Of a stretch of DNA of 64,000 bases, positions 46,920 through 57,889 are shown one piece after another; the first letter of the stretch is position 1; each line of letters starts with the position of its first letter. The position numbers were made by a program, and so were the translations under genes. A model generated the notes under the pieces. It saw only the letters and a program-made list of their open reading frames with translations. It had not been told where the DNA came from and ran no database searches. Origin of the DNA: Rhynchospora pubera (Eukaryota > Streptophyta > Magnoliopsida > Poales > Cyperaceae); assembly GCA_028095005.1 (NCBI GenBank), contig CM051462.1:129570752-129634751 (forward strand), read 5' to 3'.

Positions 46920-47459
46920 CAAAGGTTTAAATAGCGGTAATAGCGGCGCTATAGCGGTGCTATTTGGTACACCGCTACAACGCTATAGATTTAGCGGCCC
47001 GTCTGATAGCGCAACCTATAGCGGGCAATAGCGGGGTATAGTGGCGAAATAGCGGGTGATATAGCAGTATAATAGCGGAAATAGCGGTGCAATTTATAAT
47101 TTGATGATATAGCAATAGTATTTTGGGCATAACTTTCGCATACGAATTTCGATTGACGTGATCCAAAGTTCTATGGAAAGTTTACAAAATTGGCCACAAT
47201 TTTTATGTTTTGAACATTTTCAAATTCTTAAAATTTAATGGTCAAATATGCATGAAAATAAATATAATTTTAGTTAGCGTTAATTAGTTGCTTGAAATTA
47301 TTTTAATTTTTTATTTTAGACTAAACTAGACCTTCAAAATACACTTGTGTGTGTAAATCCGCTATGGTCCGATAACGGCCGCTAAATACCCGCTATCCGC
47401 TATCCGTTATGATATTAGCATGTCCGCTACGAGTTCGCTATCCGCTATTTAAATCTTTG
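46920..47459. mobile_element. Inner hAT MITE of TAGCGG motifs, perfect 8-bp TSD
   Basis: Terminal inverted repeats CAAAGGTTTAAATAGCGG and CCGCTATTTAAATCTTTG (one mismatch). Flanking CTTCTATC at 46912-46919 and 47460-47467. The sub-terminal regions contain a dozen TAGCGG/CCGCTA repeats. Confidence 0.88.
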
Positions 47460-47467
47460 CTTCTATC

Positions 47468-47960
47468 TGATATAAATTATAGCAAATGAACAAAAATGCA
47501 ATTCTTCTTCGTTAAAAATTGAACGAATATGGGAAAAAAAATACATAATTCTTATATGTTTTATAGCAACAACTATATTACGATAGCTACAATCTCGATT
47601 AATTGAAAAATAAAATTGAAGAAAAACATGTCATACACTTGTTTTCACAAAGTATAACTGTTATAAATTTATTTTAATTATTTAAAGCATAAACTTAAGT
47701 TTTATAGTGATAGGATATGAATACGATAGTTTAAACTTATGTAGAATTATTTACTAATGAAAAAAATATACAAGTTAATTGAATAAGTTATATTTTGATT
47801 TGTAAATACTTTATCCTGTAGTGTTTGATTAAATAATTTTTATTTTAGTTTATAAATTTTAGAATTATTTTGTTAAAAATGGTGTGTGAATTGTTTTCAA
47901 TTAAACAATAAGTGTTAATATTATGAATTTTTTGAACCTATTGTAAAACTTTTTGGCTTT
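47468..47960. other. Remaining body of the CAGTGGCGGA element
   Basis: AT-rich, no coding potential. Confidence 0.4.
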
Positions 47961-48086
47961 GCCACTGTAGTACTTTTCGTTATTGTAAACAATACTGTAA
48001 ACGAAACAGACCATTCTGTTTTCGTTTGAAACGTTAAACAACCCTACAAAAGACTAGGCAAGACATACCATATGATGTAATATAAT

Positions 48087-48319
48087 TAGAGCTGTCAACG
48101 GCGAAAAAAACACGTGATATCGTTTCGTTAATACCAAACGAAACGAATAACCGCGGCGAAATGGATTTCGTTTCAATAACGAAACGACAAACAAAATACA
48201 AGTATGTACCGTTTCGACTGTTTCAGTCTAATTTCAAACTGTTTTGTGTGTAATTTGTGAAGTAGAACGAATAACGATATGGACTGTACCATGACTTTTT
48301 TCAACGTTTGACAGCTCTA
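48087..48319. mobile_element. hAT MITE, perfect 8-bp TSD
   Basis: Ends TAGAGCTGTCAACGG and CGTTTGACAGCTCTA, flanked by AATATAAT at 48079-48086 and 48320-48327. The interior is a set of CGTTTCG/CGAAACG motifs, as at 8112-8400. Confidence 0.9.
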
Positions 48320-48480
48320 AATATAATTCAAGGGAAACAGATTACTTATTTACTAATGTATAAATTTGAACATACGCGTTCAAAAAACTATGTCTGAAAG
48401 ATTTCGGTTCAGAAAAATTCTAATTTTACCAAAAGTATGCTTTCAGAAAATATGATTTGAGAAAATACAAAAAGGTTGCA

Positions 48481-48778
48481 GGAATTATAAGTGCCATCGG
48501 CAAATATTCCATCCTAGCCATCGCTAAATACAAAGTGAACATATACAACAAATAAGGTGAACATATAGACGATATAAGTGAACACTTACAAATAAATAAG
48601 TGTTGTCATCACTTGTTCAGAAGTTTACATGCATATTCAACTTATTTTCGTTGAACTTATTTGTTTGTATGTATTCAATTAGATCGTCTATATGTTCACT
48701 TTGTTTGCTGTATATGTTCACTCTATATTTAGCGATGACAAGAATGACAAAATTACAGATGGCAGTAATCAATTTCCT
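48481..48778. mobile_element. MULE-type MITE (family M), TSD not preserved
   Basis: Ends GGAATTATAAGTGCC and GGCAGTAATCAATTTCC. The interior has GCCATCGCTAAATACAAAGT, GAACATATAGACGAT and ATTTAGCGATGACA, closely matching 36663-36961. Confidence 0.8.
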
Positions 48779-49036
48779 TCATGTAATTCGAGAAGATATG
48801 AATGAGTGAGAAATAAAAATACTGTAATGAGTTAGCCCATGGGCTTATGTTGATGAGAAATATACAAAGGCCGATTGTCTTCTATTTAACTTAAAACACA
48901 GCCCATGACTTGACTTATTTATTATCCATCTAATTTAACTACCTCATCTCATATCAAAACACTTTCGTTAAATCCTCCCTCCACCACAAAACAAAGCGGT
49001 ACAGAGGAGATAGGAAGCGAGGCCGACAGTACAGTA

Positions 49037-49767
49037 ATGGTGGTTTTAGAATCCATATGCAAATCCCACCTCGCGTTTCACTTACTTCTCGATTCTTCTA
49101 GAACACTAAGGAGATACCCATCTACCTCATTTCATCCAGGTAATTGATTCAAGTTTGTAATTTGACATTTTGGTTACTATGTACTTGAAGAAACAAAGAA
49201 AAAAAATCTCAGAGAATTGTTTGTTTTGTATGTAGCAAGGAGAAGAAATGGGAAGAGCAGAGTTGTCAGGAGATGCCAAGAAGAAGGCAAGGGGGAGGAT
49301 GGGAGGGAAAAGAGAACTTTTCTTACCTTAGAAGAGGCAGGGCTGGTTGAGATCTCCGGTCTTGGCACCCACGAGAAGTTCCTTTGTCGTCTCACTGTTC
49401 GTTTCTTACCTTTATTCCCTTCTTCCAACCTTCATGAAAGACTCAATTTCTTAAATTTCGTTTGAAGTTATGAACAAATTACTTTAGATTAAAATTCTAG
49501 TTTTGCTGCTTGAGATAGTTAGTCAAATTGGGTTTATTTATTTCATCAACGGTCTATTTCTGTACTGGTATGCAATTTCTCATGTACAGTTATTTTGTAT
49601 TTCAGATATCATCACTGAATCTGTTGAGAGTAATATCAGAACAGGAGGGATTCCCCATAGAAGAGCTGAATGCTGGTCGGATATGTGATTGGTTCCTGAA
49701 AGACAAGCTCAAGGGGGAGCAGAATCCTGAATCTGCTGTGCTACAATGGGATGACCCTGCTTTTTAG
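49037..49767 (+). CDS. Unrecognised 141-residue plant protein, possibly organelle-targeted
   Basis: Three exons (49037-49139, 49236-49396, 49606-49767) join in frame across GT-AG introns. Residues 1-50 are rich in Arg, Ser and Leu with few acids (SICKSHLAFHLLLDSSRTLR), which resembles a chloroplast or mitochondrial transit peptide. Residues 62-141 are more conserved in character: LTLEEAGLVEISGL, then LTISSLNLLRVISEQEGFPI and WFLKDKL, ending QWDDPAF. I do not recognise a named domain. The middle donor (ACT then GTTCGT) is weak. In the 3' UTR, AAAG-GTAAGTGAG at 49820 and TTCTAG at 49896 suggest a further intron 53 nt after the stop. No transposon features occur inside it, and the splice pattern supports a real gene. 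Confidence 0.75.
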
Positions 49768-50120
49768 CTTGTTTTCTTTCCAACTTCATTCAATGTAGAG
49801 CGAAAGAGGATAAAAGAAAGGTAAGTGAGAGAAATTCTTTACTGATAAGGACTATTAGTATGAATTTTGATCCATGTTTATTTCTTTCCATTCTAGGAAC
49901 AGAGTCCTGTATTTGGTCTTGGTCGATATGAGCTGAGGAAGCTGTAAATCAGACTACTCCTCAAACACTTTATCATGAAACAAAGTAGATTACATTAGTT
50001 GCAATTTTCTTTTTTCTTTTTTTCTGTTTTTTAAATAAAAACTAAGGTAGAAATAATCTGTTGAACGATGAAACTTCAACTTAATTGCAGAGATTCAATG
50101 GGTGGTTTTTAATCATCTCT

Positions 50121-50268
50121 GGGTGCGTTTGGATCGTTGGAAGAAAGAAGAAGAAGAAGGAAGAAGAAGAAAAAAAAATTATAAACAATCCAAACTCTTC
50201 ACAAAATTACACACTTCCCAATACTTCTTCCCTTCTTCCCTTCTTCTCACACTTATCCAAACGCACCC
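50121..50268. mobile_element. MITE of the CGTTTGGAT family, TCT TSD
   Basis: Perfect inverted ends GGGTGCGTTTGGAT / TATCCAAACGCACCC with TCT directly outside both (50118-50120, 50269-50271). The interior is GAAGAAGAA then CTTCTTCCC repeats, giving a hairpin-like element. Confidence 0.8.
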
Positions 50269-50416
50269 TCTGAGTAGTGAGTACCCATGAAAAACTATAA
50301 TACATGTTGTTCTTGTGCCAAAGGATAAAAAAAATGGAAAAACGAAGATGCACAACGGCACAAGGAAAAGACAGATAATAGATATGTTGTCATTCACTTG
50401 CTTTATTTTCTTCATT

Positions 50417-50500
<84 letters not shown>
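50417..50500. repeat. Compound microsatellite (TCA)n-(TTA)n
   Basis: About 13 TCA units run straight into about 15 TTA units. The Ile- or Met-run open frames over it are artefacts. Confidence 0.95.
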
Positions 50501-51098
50501 TCTATTATTATGATTATTGTCATTATTTTATTTTATTTTTTCTATTTTTATTTCTATTCTGATTGATTGTGTTAAACAAACTACCACTTGTTTCCATTCA
50601 TAAGAAAAACGACATGTTTATTTGTGTTTAGCTTGTAGTACCACTGCATATCTTCCAGCGCTTGGTCCCTAGGGGTAGGGGTGCTTTTTGAGTTCTATGT
50701 GATTATGCATCATATACTTTGTGTGCAATAGAGAGGTTGGTATGTTGTGGTCATCTTAGATTCCATAATTTATGTCGTTATAGCAAGTAGCAACACACAG
50801 TAATGCAAATAAAATTCTGCTTGATTGCTTGATTCTATAACCCGCTTGAGAGCCCTTAGGCTACAAATTGTTTATACCAATTACATTCTAGAATAAGAAA
50901 GGGAAAAGAAATCCAATTGTATAGAGGGAGGTTAACAACAAGTTAAACTCCTTTGTCATTAAGATTCAACAATTAGGGCCCATATGAACAACAAAGCGAG
51001 TAAAAAGAAAAAAGCAAAGCAAAAATACAGAGATAATGAAAACACTCCCTCGACATAACTCGAATTCAAGACACTTGGAGACAACTGACAAAAAGAAA

Positions 51099-53017
51099 TC
51101 AAGCCTTAGGCTTCTTTCCAACGTGGGTATCCTCATCAGAGATATACTTGCTCCAGAACCAGTGTTGCTTCCAGACAAGGACCATCTCCTCAATAGGCAC
51201 ACCTTTTGTTTCAGGGACGAACATGTAGACGAAGATGGTCATGATAATCACCCATCCACCAAAGAAGAAGAAGAGGCCGAACTTCATTGTGCAGAGCATC
51301 TTCAAGAACAATTGGCCTATGAAGAAGGTGAAGAGCATGTTCACTGACACGTTCATACTTTGGCCAGCTGATCGGATTTCCAGAGGGAAAACCTCACTAG
51401 GCACCAGCCACCCAAGCGGGCCCCATGACCATGCGAAGGCAGCCACATAAAAACAGATGGCAATCACTATGAAAACAGCCTTCACCTTGGTCATTTCACC
51501 TTCACCAGTAGTTCCGAACACAGAGCCAATGAGAGCCCCAACTATGATCTGCATGGAAAGATGCATGCGATTGTAATGTCTTAATTAGGTGGGAAAGCAA
51601 GGAAACCAAGGTCAAATTGTACCAACAATGAGAAGCTAATAATTCTCATGTATATTCAATAAATATTGCTATCGCAAGTGAGACTAATTCTTTGACCATA
51701 CCTGACAAGCAAGCATTTGGGTGCCACCCTGAAGGAAGAGGAACCTGCGACCAGCTCTATCAACCATAATTATAGACACAAAGGTAGCGACCACGTTGAC
51801 AAGGCCAGTGATAACAGCAGACATGAGGGATGCGTCATCACCAAAACCAATGGTTTTGAAAAGAACAGGGGCATAGAACATGATGACATTGATGCCGGTG
51901 AGTTGCTGGAAGAATGGAATGCAGATGGACATGGTGAGTGGGGGCCGGTTTCTTTTCTCAAGGATATTTCTCCATGGATGTTTGATTTGCTTGGCCTCCT
52001 CACTAGCTGCAACAAGGTCTTCATACTCAGCACCGACGTCTTCTGTGCCACGAATTCTCTTGAGCATCTCCTTAGCCTCATGGGGGTGTCCACGCTCAAT
52101 GAGGGAGTTGGGTGTGTCGGGCAGGAAGAGGGATCCAACAGTGATCATGATAGCTGGCACACCAGCAAGACCCAAGCTCACACGCCATCCCCAGCCTCCA
52201 GCTATCTTTGCTGTTCCGTAATTGATGAGGTTAGCAATAACGATACCGATTGTGATCATAAGTTGAAACAAGATGTTGAGCATTCCTCTCAGTCTTGCAG
52301 GTGCCATCTCTGAAAGGTATACAGGCACGGACTGCAGAAAAAATGAGTATACATATTATATACATGCAGTTTTGTATAGAGATAGAATTGTAAAATGCAA
52401 AATTACAAACAACATGAAATTGGCCAATAAAAATTGTACCTGGTTAGCAAAGCCCACACCAACACCGAGAAGGATGCGGCCAATGATGAGCATGGATACA
52501 TTTGTGGCAGCGCCGTTGAGTAATGCACCACCAAGGAAAACAACACCTCCCCCAAACATAGACCACTTACGACCAGCGACCCTGGTGACTGTCGATGCAC
52601 ATACTGAGGCAACTAATGCTGCCAGATACAGAGATGAAGTGAAGAGAGTCAACAGCGCACTATCGAATTTGCAGTATTGGTTTGTGCTCGTGTCCAATTT
52701 GGCCTTCTGATACACGGAGGGGAAGAAATCCAACAGGAAAGAGTCCATGGATGTCACACCACCTACACACCAAAAAGTTTATTTAAAAAGATGAATTAGT
52801 ATACTCATGTTAAATGAATTAAGAGAACATGTAAAATAATTTGGAATAGGTATATTGAGATGCCAGAACACGAGAGTATCGTACCAGATATACCGATGTC
52901 ATAACCGAAGATGAGTCCTCCAAATGCCGCCACAATACTAGCAAAAATGACATATGCAGTCACCTTACCAGGATATTCCTTCCCTCCAGATGTGTCAACG
53001 ATTACACCACCTGCCAT
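51099..53017 (-). CDS. Hexose/H+ symporter, sugar transport protein (STP family)
   Basis: Four exons on the minus strand (53017-52885, 52762-52440, 52331-51702, 51548-51099) give 511 residues, the usual STP length. The protein is a 12-helix major-facilitator transporter of the plasma membrane that imports glucose and other monosaccharides with protons. Family marks: GGLIFGYDIGISGGVTSMDS in helix 1 and its loop, LFTSSLYLAAL, GRILLGVGVGFANQSVP, FFQQLTGINVIMFYAPVLF in helix 7, DRAGRRFL, SWGPLGWLVPSEVFPLEIRS and the terminal PETKG-PIEEM. The exon borders fall at GIS/G, FANQ/SVP and MLACQ/II. The N-terminal GGKEYPGK and the loop STNQYCKFDS place it nearer the STP1/5/10/12 group than STP13. All expected motifs are intact. 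Confidence 0.95.
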
Positions 53018-53142
53018 TGTATAGATACAAGTGTTTAACTTTTGATAAAGGCTACAATGGCATACAGGTAAACCGATGAAGAGGAGGAATGGGGGGGAAG
53101 ATTGTGATGTGGGGATGGTTAAGAAAAGGAGATTTGCCTCTG

Positions 53143-53150
53143 CTTTTATA
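53143..53150 (-). promoter_or_regulatory. TATA box of the STP gene
   Basis: TATAAAAG on the minus strand lies about 126 bases upstream of the start codon at 53017, a good position for a plant TATA box. Confidence 0.65.
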
Positions 53151-53607
53151 AGTTAGTTTCGAATAAGATACGGTTATGCAATATCTATTGTTGGATAATT
53201 ATGTATGTTTGTTGGAGTGGCAACTTGTTCTTCATATCTAACCTTAGAAAGTTGTGAAGTATTCCTGTCATTTTTTGTTTGCAGGATTTGACAACTCATC
53301 ACACCAATAATAGTAAATCCATTGTTTATCTATTGAAGATTTTCATAAGCAGTTAATCTGACGAGGCGGTCGTTATAATGATTGGCCGATGTGTTTATTT
53401 CTCCGGTTCTAACTTCTTTTTTCGGAATTTGTGTTGTATTTAGATTTCAATAAACTTTATTCCATTTATCCAGCGAATTGTATCACATCAACAGACAACA
53501 GCGCACATATCAATATCAGAATGACTCGTCTCTTCTCTCTGTTCTATTTTTTTTTTTATATATATTCTAAATATGAAAGTGTAGCTATCAGAAAATAAGT
53601 CAAACTA
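53151..53607. other. Upstream region of the STP gene
   Basis: AT-rich, no further defined motif. Confidence 0.4.
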
Positions 53608-53610
53608 AGG

Positions 53611-53782
53611 CACCGATCAATATCCCATTTGTTTTTTCAACGTGGGATTTCATTTCATTTCATTTAGTTGATTCTGGATAAAAATGAAATGGATTTGGTG
53701 TCATTTAATTGGAATTCCTATGTAATTAGATCCAATAAAATTATGTGAAACCAATTCGTAAAAAAACATTTTTATTAACACC
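53611..53782. mobile_element. Tourist-like MITE (TAA TSD)
   Basis: Starts GGCACCGATCAATAT, ends TTTTTATTAACACC, and TAA lies on both sides (53608-53610, 53783-53785). It shares GATTTCATT-, GGAATTCC and AATTAGATCCAA-type sequence with the copy at 27886. Confidence 0.75.
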
Positions 53783-54516
53783 TAAGTGTATTTCTTAATT
53801 TCTTACTTTCTTTTATTAAAAAAGTTAATTTGAAGCAGATTGTATCAGATGTTTTAACAAACAAAAAAATTTATCTTAACGTACTCTCGGCTAGTATCCT
53901 GCTAAGTGCTAACTGTTATATTATTATTTTTTTTTCAAATTTGTTCGGTTTACTCGATCAATTGTTGCCCTGAAATAAAAAAAAAAGTGATGATATAGTG
54001 ATATACTGATGTCATTCGGGATTAAGCGGATCATATGTTTAAGGTCTTATTGTTCAAAATAATATTTCCAAATTTGTTTATAGAATTAGTTAATAATTAA
54101 CATGCTGTTACGATTAAATTTTGGTAATTAAACATATGTGAGGGGCTGACCACCTGTTATAGGTATTGATGACTTCGGCTACAAAAGAATTTCATGATGT
54201 CACGTCACTGCCAATTAAATGGACCGAATTATTTTTTTATATAAAAAATGTCTGTATGCTTACGTGTTTCCATTTCAAAATTACAAGGGTACGAGAAATG
54301 TTTAAAGACCCGAGCAAAACAACCAAAATAATTTTGAGTGCAAACGAAACCAGGAGCTAACAAAAAGCCTAATCAAGCAAGTCAAGAGTCTAAAACGACT
54401 TACTGTTTATTTTTTTTATTATAATTACGTAGCAAAGTTTTTGAAAAAAAATATTTGCTCTATCCCCTAGTCTTAGCTCACAGAATCTCAAAATTTGTAT
54501 CTCTACACTAAAATTA

Positions 54517-54722
54517 GAGGTAGACTAAAATCTGTCACGACTGACGGATTTCAAGATTTCAATGGTCGATTCGAACCGTTTAGAAAAATATAAAATTTGG
54601 TCTCCAACGAGATTTCAATATGGAGAACATATTGAACAGTTCGGATGGACTGTTGGAATCTCGAAAATTGAGATTTTATCATAGCTGACAGTTGTCAGTC
54701 GCGACTGATTTTAATCTACCTC
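54517..54722. mobile_element. Foldback MITE, MULE-type, perfect 9-bp TSD
   Basis: Ends GAGGTAGACTAAAATC / GATTTTAATCTACCTC, flanked by CTAAAATTA at 54508-54516 and 54723-54731. Copy 2 of the surrounding duplication has an uninterrupted site near 56300. Its right arm shares GTTCAATATGTTCTCCATAT (complement) with the element at 111-513. Confidence 0.88.
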
Positions 54723-54901
54723 CTAAAATTATATTTATTTATTTAAATTCTAAATTTCTCATGATGTTTTAAATATCAATTAACCCTTCGAAAGGGGAAA
54801 GTTATAATTAGTAAATACTTTCTTATATAGATTTGATTTTATAATTCTTTATCAGTAAGAACCGTATACCTTATGAAAGTACTGATAAACTTGGTCTTTC
54901 T

Positions 54902-55461
54902 TAGGGCTATATACCACCTGAGTTTGAGCGAGTTGATGACTAGCCGGCTCGTCTATAACTCGAGTTGAGTTGAGCCGAATTAAAAATACTTTCGAGCTTT
55001 TTAAAATGGCTCAAATTCGGCTCGTCCTCAACTCGAGCTAGCTCGTGGGCTCATGAGCTAGCTTGAAATAACGTATATCCTCCAAATATTTATTTATTTT
55101 ATTCAAATGTTATTCTAGTATTAAAATTTATTGACATATACAATATTGTAAACAGTAAAATTATTGTCTTTTATATTCTTTCTAATGATTTGAAATAAAA
55201 TATGTCTTGAAACTCAATCTATCATATGTAATATTATTTAAAATAAAAATATATAAGTAGAAAATTATTATAATTAATTTATAAATTTTTAATACTCATA
55301 AATTATGTTGATAATATCTAAAATATAAATTTATTATCTCACGAATCAGCTCACGAGTTGCAAGCTGAGTTGACCTCAACTCAAACTCGACCCGTCAACT
55401 AACTGAATTATTTCAACTCGAGTTCCGTTAGCTCGAGTTGCGAATTTTTTGCTCACCCCTA
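54902..55461. mobile_element. hAT-type element with GAGCTCGAG motifs (copy A)
   Basis: Ends TAGGGCTATATACCACC and GCTCACCCCTA. TCTTTCT occurs on both sides, and the empty site in copy 2 of the duplication (56481-56490) reads GGTCTTTCTACAAAC without it. The sub-terminal regions are dense in ACTCGAGTTGAG / AGCTAGCTCG. Confidence 0.8.
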
Positions 55462-56119
55462 TCTTTCTACAAAGAGACGTACATCCAAATTTTGCAAAAA
55501 AGTTCCTAAAATTAATAAATGTGGGAGTTAATAGAACCATTATTTGTATTTAACGATTTACTAATAGAACTCATAATCTATAATATATAAATGGATCTAA
55601 ATTTAAGTTTTTTCGTCATATCAAATTATTTATATTCTTTTCCCGTCTGATTTGATCTTTCTTAAACTTGATCACATATCTCATGTATCATACTTCGAAT
55701 CTCTCTTTTTGCAATGCAACTATGTTGTATTATTCCGCATGAATTGTAATGTAATCATCTATATTATTTACGATTGTACAAACATTTAACGTTTTTAAAA
55801 TATGTTATTTATATTCAAAATTCGCCAGACACAAATTTTTTATTATAGAAATTGTTTCATTTTAGCAATTGAAGTTTTCCGTGAATATGTATTTGTAAAT
55901 TAAAAATAATAATAATAAGGCGGATAATGAACCCTTCCTTTAGATAAGAAATTGAAATATTAAACTCAGGTCGTATTGTTTGAATATTATATGCAGGCTT
56001 GTTTCAAATTTATTATACGAATGGTAATTAATCAGAATAATATTTTTAACTAATATAATTATGAATTTGAATGATATATCGAGTTGTTTTGAATTCAATT
56101 CGAATGAATAAACAAAAAT

Positions 56120-57470
56120 AATTTTGGTTGCAAACCGACCCTCGAAAAAAGTTTTGGGTGCAAACGCAACCAGGAGCTAACAAAAAAGCTTAATCAAGCA
56201 GTTCAGAGTCTAAAACGACTTGCTTTTTTTCCCCTCTCTTTTTAGCAAAAACTTAGCAAAGTTCCTGAAAAAAATAAAAAGTCAGAGTCCAAAATGATTA
56301 TTTGTTGTTTCAATTCTAAATTTATCATGATGGTCTAAATATCAAGAAACTTTTCGAAAGGGAAGAGTTTTATTTAGGCTACAAACAATGGATATAGTAA
56401 ATAACTTTCTAATTTATATTTTGATTTTATACTTCTTAATTAATAAGAACCGTTTACCTTATGAAGACAATGCTAAACCTGGTCTTTCTACAAACAGATG
56501 TATATTCAAATTTTGAAAAAAAAAATCCTATAAATATATCAATGGGAGTTAATAGAACCGTTATTTGTATTTATGAATAAAACTCATAATTTATGATATA
56601 TAAAGAGATCTAAAATTTAAGGTATTTTGTCATATCAAATAATTTATAATCTTTGTCGTTTGATTTGATCTCTCTTAAACTTGATCACATATCTCATGTA
56701 TAATTCTTTGTGCAATGCAGGAGTGAGCAAAAAACTAGTAACTCGTGAGCTAACTCAACTCAGAAAAAGTTCAATTATAACTCAAGCCAACGGAACTTGA
56801 ATTGGTAGAACTCGAGCTATCTTAACGCGGATGGCTAATGAGACTTGCAACTCGTTAACCGATTTGTGACATAATGAATTTATATTTTAGATAATATTAT
56901 CAACATAATTTATGAGTATTATAAAAATTATAAATTAATTTTGATAATTTTCTTTCTATATATTTTTAATTAAAATAATTGTAACATAATACATAACGAG
57001 TTTCAATATATATTTTTGTTTCTAATGAATAGAAAGAATATAAAATACAATAATTTTATTTTTTAAATTATTATATATGTCAATAAATTTTTATACTAGA
57101 ATAATACATTAATTAAATAAATAATTTTTTTGAAAAATATATGCTTATTTCAAGTTAGCTCACAAGCCACGAACTAGCTCGAGTTATAGAAAGATGAGTT
57201 TTAGCTAGCTTAAAAAGTTCAAGATTATTTCTAACTCGACTCAAGTCAACTCGAATTACAATCGATCCGAGTTTGTGTTGTCCCCAACTTGCTCCAACTT
57301 AGCTCTTATGCAGCTCTATGTGATTGATTATATCTACTATTATGCATATCTTTAGCAGTTTTTAAAATATACCGGTTATATAAAAATTCGTCAGATACAA
57401 AAAAAAAAAAATTAATATAGAAATTGTTTTATTTTAGTAATTGAAGATTTCCGTGAATATATATTTCTTT
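56120..57470 (+). repeat. Direct segmental duplication, copy 2
   Basis: Same order as copy 1 at 54310. It lacks the insertions at 54517 and 54902 but carries its own hAT copy at 56718, in the opposite orientation. Confidence 0.85.
56718..57318. mobile_element. hAT-type element with GAGCTCGAG motifs (copy B, inverted)
   Basis: Starts CAGGAGTGAGCAAAAAACT and ends AGCTCTTATGCAGCTCTA, an inverted relative of 54902-55461 with the same AT-rich centre (AATTTATATTTTAGATAATA). TSD not clear. Confidence 0.7.
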
Positions 57471-57889
57471 GTCCTGCTAATACCTCATGGTTAGGCCGAA
57501 ATCAACTAAGCAGTGAGCACACGGCCGCGACAATGTCATAAGAAATGACAAGCGCCATTAAAAAAATAGATTCTATGTTTAGTATACTTACATAAACCAC
57601 AAAGTAACACTGTAGGAACTCGATCGATCGAAGAGAGCAGAGAAACAAAACCAAAAAACATAAAAAAAAATAAAAACCAATTATAATTCAGCTCCGCCGT
57701 AACTTTCTCAATCTCTCTTCTTTCTCGTGCGAGGCGAGTGCTCTATTAATAAGCCATTGGTGGAGCTATCATTTTGTATCCTGAGATCCGATCCGATCCG
57801 ATCCAATCTAGCCTCGCGTTGTGTCGTCACATGCTCCGATCGGATTCGGGTCTCGTGACTAGGAGAGAGAGAGAGAGACGGAGGTCCGG
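57471..57889 (+). other. Upstream region and 5' UTR of GAUT10
   Basis: Contains a CCGATCCGATCCGATCC run near 57788 and a GA-rich leader (GAGAGAGAGAGAG at 57862-57876) directly before the start codon. No clear TATA box. Confidence 0.5.

Larger units (their letters stand above)
46549..47967. mobile_element. Middle element of the nest, CAGTGGCGGA ends
   Basis: Inverted ends CAGTGGCGGA / TTTGCCACTG. AGTAC occurs just outside both ends (46543-46547 and 47969-47973). It interrupts the CGTTTCG-type element and is itself interrupted at 46920. Confidence 0.6.
46353..48046. mobile_element. Outer hAT-like element of a three-level nest
   Basis: Begins TAGGCTGCCAACGG and ends CGTTAAACAACCCTA. The flanking 8-mers GAAAACAC and CAAAAGAC match at 6 of 8. 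Its own sequence, rich in CGTTTCG/CGAAACG, is seen at 46353-46548 and 47968-48046; everything between is later insertions. Confidence 0.6.
54310..55905 (+). repeat. Direct segmental duplication, copy 1
   Basis: Shared order with 56120-57470: AAACGAAACCAGGAGCTAAC, AGTCTAAAACGACTT, CCTTCGAAAGGGGAAAG, AAGAACCGTATACCTTATGA, GGTCTTTCT, GGGAGTTAATAGAACC, CTTGATCACATATCTCATGT, and CAGACACAA-TT then AGAAATTGTTTCATTTTAG. It carries a MULE MITE (54517) and a hAT element (54902) absent from copy 2 at those points. No gene. Confidence 0.85.

Noticed and set aside
50179..50566. Met-run and Ile-run open frames of 80-114 codons
   Set aside because: Translations of the TCA/TTA microsatellite.
51717..52313. 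198-codon plus-strand open frame
   Set aside because: Antisense shadow of the third STP exon; the minus strand carries the conserved transporter motifs.
54166..54360. 64-codon open frame upstream of the segmental duplication
   Set aside because: No domain, no homologue recognised, no splice context, and overlaps the start of the duplicated repeat.
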